In this document: piece after piece, positions 3,345 to 5,566 of the stretch
Position numbering within the stretch: position 1 is the stretch's first letter
Layout: each line of letters starts with the position of its first letter
Made by a program: the position numbers and the translations under genes
From: a bacterium
Lineage (GTDB): Bacteria; JAJVIF01; JAGGVT01
Reading direction: 5' to 3'
Length of the DNA stretch: 5,566 nt
NCBI GenBank assembly: GCA_021157815.1
Contig: JAGGVT010000115.1
Span: 1-5,566 of the forward strand
Notes under the pieces: model-generated
The model's database searches: none
What the model was told of the DNA's origin: nothing
The model's input: only the letters and a program-made list of their open reading frames with translations

Positions 3345-5566
3345 TTATTCCCATAAACCGTTGGGCAGGAGTTTTGTTAGAAAAACCGCCTCATATGATG
3401 GATCACCGGTGTCGTGAATATCTTCATCAGGTCCGGGATTGAAATCCACAGCACCACGAAAAGTGCCAGTTATAACGAGATTGCCCACATTGTCAACTGC
3501 CAGAGGTTCCGGCCATGCAGCATTGATAAAACCTTCCCATGTGTCAGCCCATATAAAATCACCTGTTTGATTGAATTTGGACAGAAACATGTCTCCTGTT
3601 TTTTCATATATGGCTGGTCCCGGATCGAAATCAACGGAATCTCCCATGCCACCAATAGCATATATGCTGTTTGCAGCATCTACCACTACCTCGTATGGCC
3701 AACATCCCCCTGTTTCACCCCACGATCTGCCAAATAAATATTCAAGATTCGAATTAAAACAGCTGATGTATGCAAATCCTGCACCTGGGCAGTCTAAATA
3801 ATGTTCATCCACACCTGGACCGGGATCTAGATCTATCGTCTCTCTTTCATAAGCACAAACAATAATATTATCGTTGTCCATTACTGATATTCCATAACAG
3901 TTGTCATTTGGCAAAGAATTTCCCCAACCCACAGCACGAAGGAAATTCAGGTTATCATCCAGCATAAGGATGAAACAATCTGAGTTATCACTATAGAGTT
4001 CGAATACACCTGGTCCCGGATCAAAATCGTACGGGTTCGGCTCCCCCTCAAATTCTCCTGTTAACACAAGATCATTTGAAGAATTGAAGATTGAGTCCCA
4101 AATATATAAATGTTTCCCCTCGCCCCTTGGAAAATCAATGACCCTTTGGAATACCCCATCATTATTGAGCTTATTAACATACCTAGAATTTCCCATTGAT
4201 GTTCTTTCTTCGACACCTGGTCCTGGATCGAAATCCATTGTTCCTGAATAACCACCCATTAAGTAGATATTGTCCGATGAATCAAAGCGGATACTCGGAG
4301 GAAAAGTATCGTTTTCATTACTCCAAACTCTGGTCCATGCGTAATCGTAGTTAGCGTTGAATTTTGTTAAAAAAGCAGCTTTTTTTGCTGATGAATACTG
4401 ATCAACTTCCGGATATGGATTGAAATCCATAGAACCACTGAACCTACCACTTATAAACAGATTCCCGGAACTATCAATCACCACCGCACGAATATAAAAA
4501 TGGTCGTCTCCGTTTGGAATGGCATAGACCCATTGGAGTTTTCCGGTAGGAAAATATTTGCATATATATCCATCATAATAATCACCAGTGGACGTTCTTT
4601 CCACAACTCCGCTATCCGGGTCAAAATCATAAGTTCCCCGAAAAATACCCCATAGATATATATTACCATCCTCATCGGTCATAGTTCCATCAACATTGAG
4701 ATTAAAACCAAAAAGAGAGTTTCCTATCACTGATCTTGCCCACCCATAAGCGCCGCAGTATGTTTTAACCTCACATGTGGCAAAAACTGTCAGGTTAGGA
4801 GGTATGCAGTTATCTGTTGCCCTGAAAGCGACCGTATATGTATATGGCTCAAGGCTGCCCTCACAGTTTGGATTGTAGAACGGCCCGACATGGTTAAACA
4901 CCCCATCACCTGAATGGGCATCATACTGGAAAATCACACCATCGTAATCCCAATCAACCTGATAAAGAACAATTGGTTGACCATTTGCGCTAGTGTCCGC
5001 ATGGACTTGAAAATTAACAATCTGGCCATCACCAACTTCAATAACGGATTCAGCCGGACTGATTATTTCTCCGGTTATCGGGCCGCAGCAGAAAGCGATT
5101 GTGATTTGATGTGTGGCAAAAACAGTTGTGTTTGGCGGATCACAGCTGTCAGTTGCGCGGAATGCTACCGTGAAAGTAAACGGCTCTTTGGTTGTGTCGC
5201 AATTCGGATTGTAAAAAGGGCCTTCGCCAGTGAATACTCCATCAGTTGAGCTTGAATCCACGTTAAAAGTGGTGCCGTCAAAATCATAATCCATTTCATA
5301 TTGAACAATTGGATTTCCACCATTCGCACTATCCGCGGTAACAATGAAATCAATCGTTTGGCCGTCATACAGATCCTCAACGGGTTGAGGCGGGTCAACT
5401 ACATGCCCGGTAATTGGTCCGCAATCCTGGATTACAGATATGACCGTCGCTTGAAATGTCTGATATGATGCAAATTCGGGAATTTCATAGAATTCCAGCC
5501 AGAAACCATCCTCACTGCTTACGAGTGTATCCGTTTCGCCCCAATCAATATCAGTGCAGGGCTGCC
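3345..5566 (-). CDS. Large secreted protein: cysteine-rich PKD-like repeats plus seven-unit beta-propeller (5' end outside window)
   Basis: The frame is open from the right edge to TAA at 3345-3347, giving 739 visible residues. The Met at 5292-5294 (residue 91 here) is internal, because it lies within a repeat. Residues 1-47 are the end of an earlier beta-rich domain. Residues 48-159 and 160-270 are two related ~111-residue repeats, each with CGPITG near the start, DGQ, SANG, a D-x-DYDG / DYDFDG segment, GPFYNPNC, TVAFRATD(S/N)C and TVFAT. They look like PKD/Ig-like sandwiches. Their conserved cysteines suggest disulfides, hence location outside the cytoplasm. Residues 274-739 hold seven units of about 65 residues, each with a D-F-D/N-P-G-P-G-like motif (starting at 313, 380, 444, 513, 578, 645, 707), a GN-[IL]-hydrophobic strand and a KF/KL-x-x-x-G turn. 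These resemble SBBP-type beta-propeller repeats. The protein stops right after the last unit (NGLWE), with no C-terminal anchor or sorting domain. The signal peptide would be upstream of the window. Function is unknown; adhesion or ligand binding is only a guess. Confidence 0.85.
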   Translation of the reverse strand, partial: QPCTDIDWGETDTLVSSEDGFWLEFYEIPEFASYQTFQATVISVIQDCGPITGHVVDPPQPVEDLYDGQTIDFIVTADSANGGNPIVQYEMDYDFDGTTFNVDSSSTDGVFTGEGPFYNPNCDTTKEPFTFTVAFRATDSCDPPNTTVFATHQITIAFCCGPITGEIISPAESVIEVGDGQIVNFQVHADTSANGQPIVLYQVDWDYDGVIFQYDAHSGDGVFNHVGPFYNPNCEGSLEPYTYTVAFRATDNCIPPNLTVFATCEVKTYCGAYGWARSVIGNSLFGFNLNVDGTMTDEDGNIYLWGIFRGTYDFDPDSGVVERTSTGDYYDGYICKYFPTGKLQWVYAIPNGDDHFYIRAVVIDSSGNLFISGRFSGSMDFNPYPEVDQYSSAKKAAFLTKFNANYDYAWTRVWSNENDTFPPSIRFDSSDNIYLMGGYSGTMDFDPGPGVEERTSMGNSRYVNKLNNDGVFQRVIDFPRGEGKHLYIWDSIFNSSNDLVLTGEFEGEPNPYDFDPGPGVFELYSDNSDCFILMLDDNLNFLRAVGWGNSLPNDNCYGISVMDNDNIIVCAYERETIDLDPGPGVDEHYLDCPGAGFAYISCFNSNLEYLFGRSWGETGGCWPYEVVVDAANSIYAIGGMGDSVDFDPGPAIYEKTGDMFLSKFNQTGDFIWADTWEGFINAAWPEPLAVDNVGNLVITGTFRGAVDFNPGPDEDIHDTGDPSYEAVFLTKLLPNGLWE
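3348..4745 (-). repeat. Seven tandem propeller-coding units (~62-69 codons each)
   Basis: On the plus strand the complement of the DFDPGPG codons recurs at a regular spacing. The first Asp codons of the seven motifs end at 4628, 4427, 4235, 4028, 3833, 3632 and 3446, giving intervals of 67, 64, 69, 65, 67 and 62 codons. The motifs read YDFDPDSGV, MDFNPYPEV, MDFDPGPGV, YDFDPGPGV, IDLDPGPGV, VDFDPGPAI and VDFNPGPDE. The central units are closest to consensus and the first two are degenerate. Synonymous positions differ widely, so the duplication is old and not a recent slippage product. Confidence 0.75.
4755..5423 (-). repeat. Two tandem cysteine-rich PKD/Ig-like repeats in the secreted protein
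   Basis: Unit 1 covers 5423-5088 (112 codons) and unit 2 covers 5087-4755 (111 codons). Shared segments in order are CGPITG, DGQ(T/I)(I/V)(D/N)F, SANG-x-PIV, a D-x-DYDG or DYDFDG turn, S-x-DGVF, GPFYNPNC, EP(F/Y)T(F/Y)TVAFRATD(S/N)C, PPN-x-TVFAT. DNA identity is moderate, with many third-position changes. The residues before unit 1 end in a similar TFQATVISVIQD strand, so at least one more related unit may precede it outside the window. Confidence 0.7.

Noticed and set aside
3430-4640. Regularly spaced similar plus-strand segments (acacctggtcc-like) that could suggest a CRISPR-like or satellite array.
   Set aside because: The period is about 195 bp, the copies diverge at synonymous positions, and they lie in frame in a protein with propeller repeats.
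5292-5294. ATG at 5292-5294 as the start of the propeller protein.
   Set aside because: The frame is open upstream to the window edge, and the upstream residues (VEDLYDGQTIDFIV, TADSANGGNPIV) match the second repeat unit, so this Met is internal.

Overview
The window looks like a piece of chromosome from an uncultured or poorly characterised Gram-negative bacterium with moderate GC and the standard genetic code. The sequence alone does not fix the phylum. Large secreted proteins with PKD-like cysteine repeats and DFDPGPG-type propeller repeats (SBBP-like) are, as far as I recall, typical of environmental lineages around the FCB group and deltaproteobacterium-like candidate phyla, so any taxonomic label here is inference.

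Layout. (1) Positions 1-147, minus strand: the 5' part of an open frame encoding a carboxypeptidase-regulatory-like (CarboxypepD_reg) surface-protein domain. It runs off the left edge and has no usable start; it stops being readable exactly at a short imperfect palindrome. (2) 164-433, plus strand: a small stand-alone Smr-domain protein, preceded by a perfect extended -10 box that would give a leaderless or nearly leaderless mRNA. (3) 455-481: a GC-rich hairpin shared by two converging transcription units. (4) 483-3086, minus strand: a two-gene operon of tandem CNNM/CorC (HlyC/CorC) membrane proteins, presumed Mg2+/divalent cation transporters. The stop of the first directly abuts the ATG of the second. 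A well-formed promoter (TTGCCT-17-TATAAT) and an SD-supported TTG start head the operon. (5) 3087-3344: an intergenic stretch with the operon promoter, an inverted repeat overlapping its -35, a second copy of the short GGTAC palindrome, and a 29-bp perfect palindrome. (6) 3345-5566, minus strand: the C-terminal 739 residues of a large secreted protein that enters from the right edge. It has two cysteine-rich ~111-residue repeats followed by seven ~65-residue repeats ending at the stop codon, which fits one closed seven-bladed beta-propeller.

Functionally the parts look unrelated: ion homeostasis (CorC pair), nucleic-acid metabolism (Smr), and cell-surface/secreted proteins at both ends. The short repeats at 131-147 and 3233-3249 bracket the smr-corC-corC block in inverted orientation, and the left one coincides with a truncated gene, so this block may have been rearranged into or next to surface-protein genes. 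No CRISPR array, transposase, tRNA or rRNA gene was seen. There is no clearly new defence or mobile system; the best leads are the repeat architecture of the secreted protein and the short palindromes.
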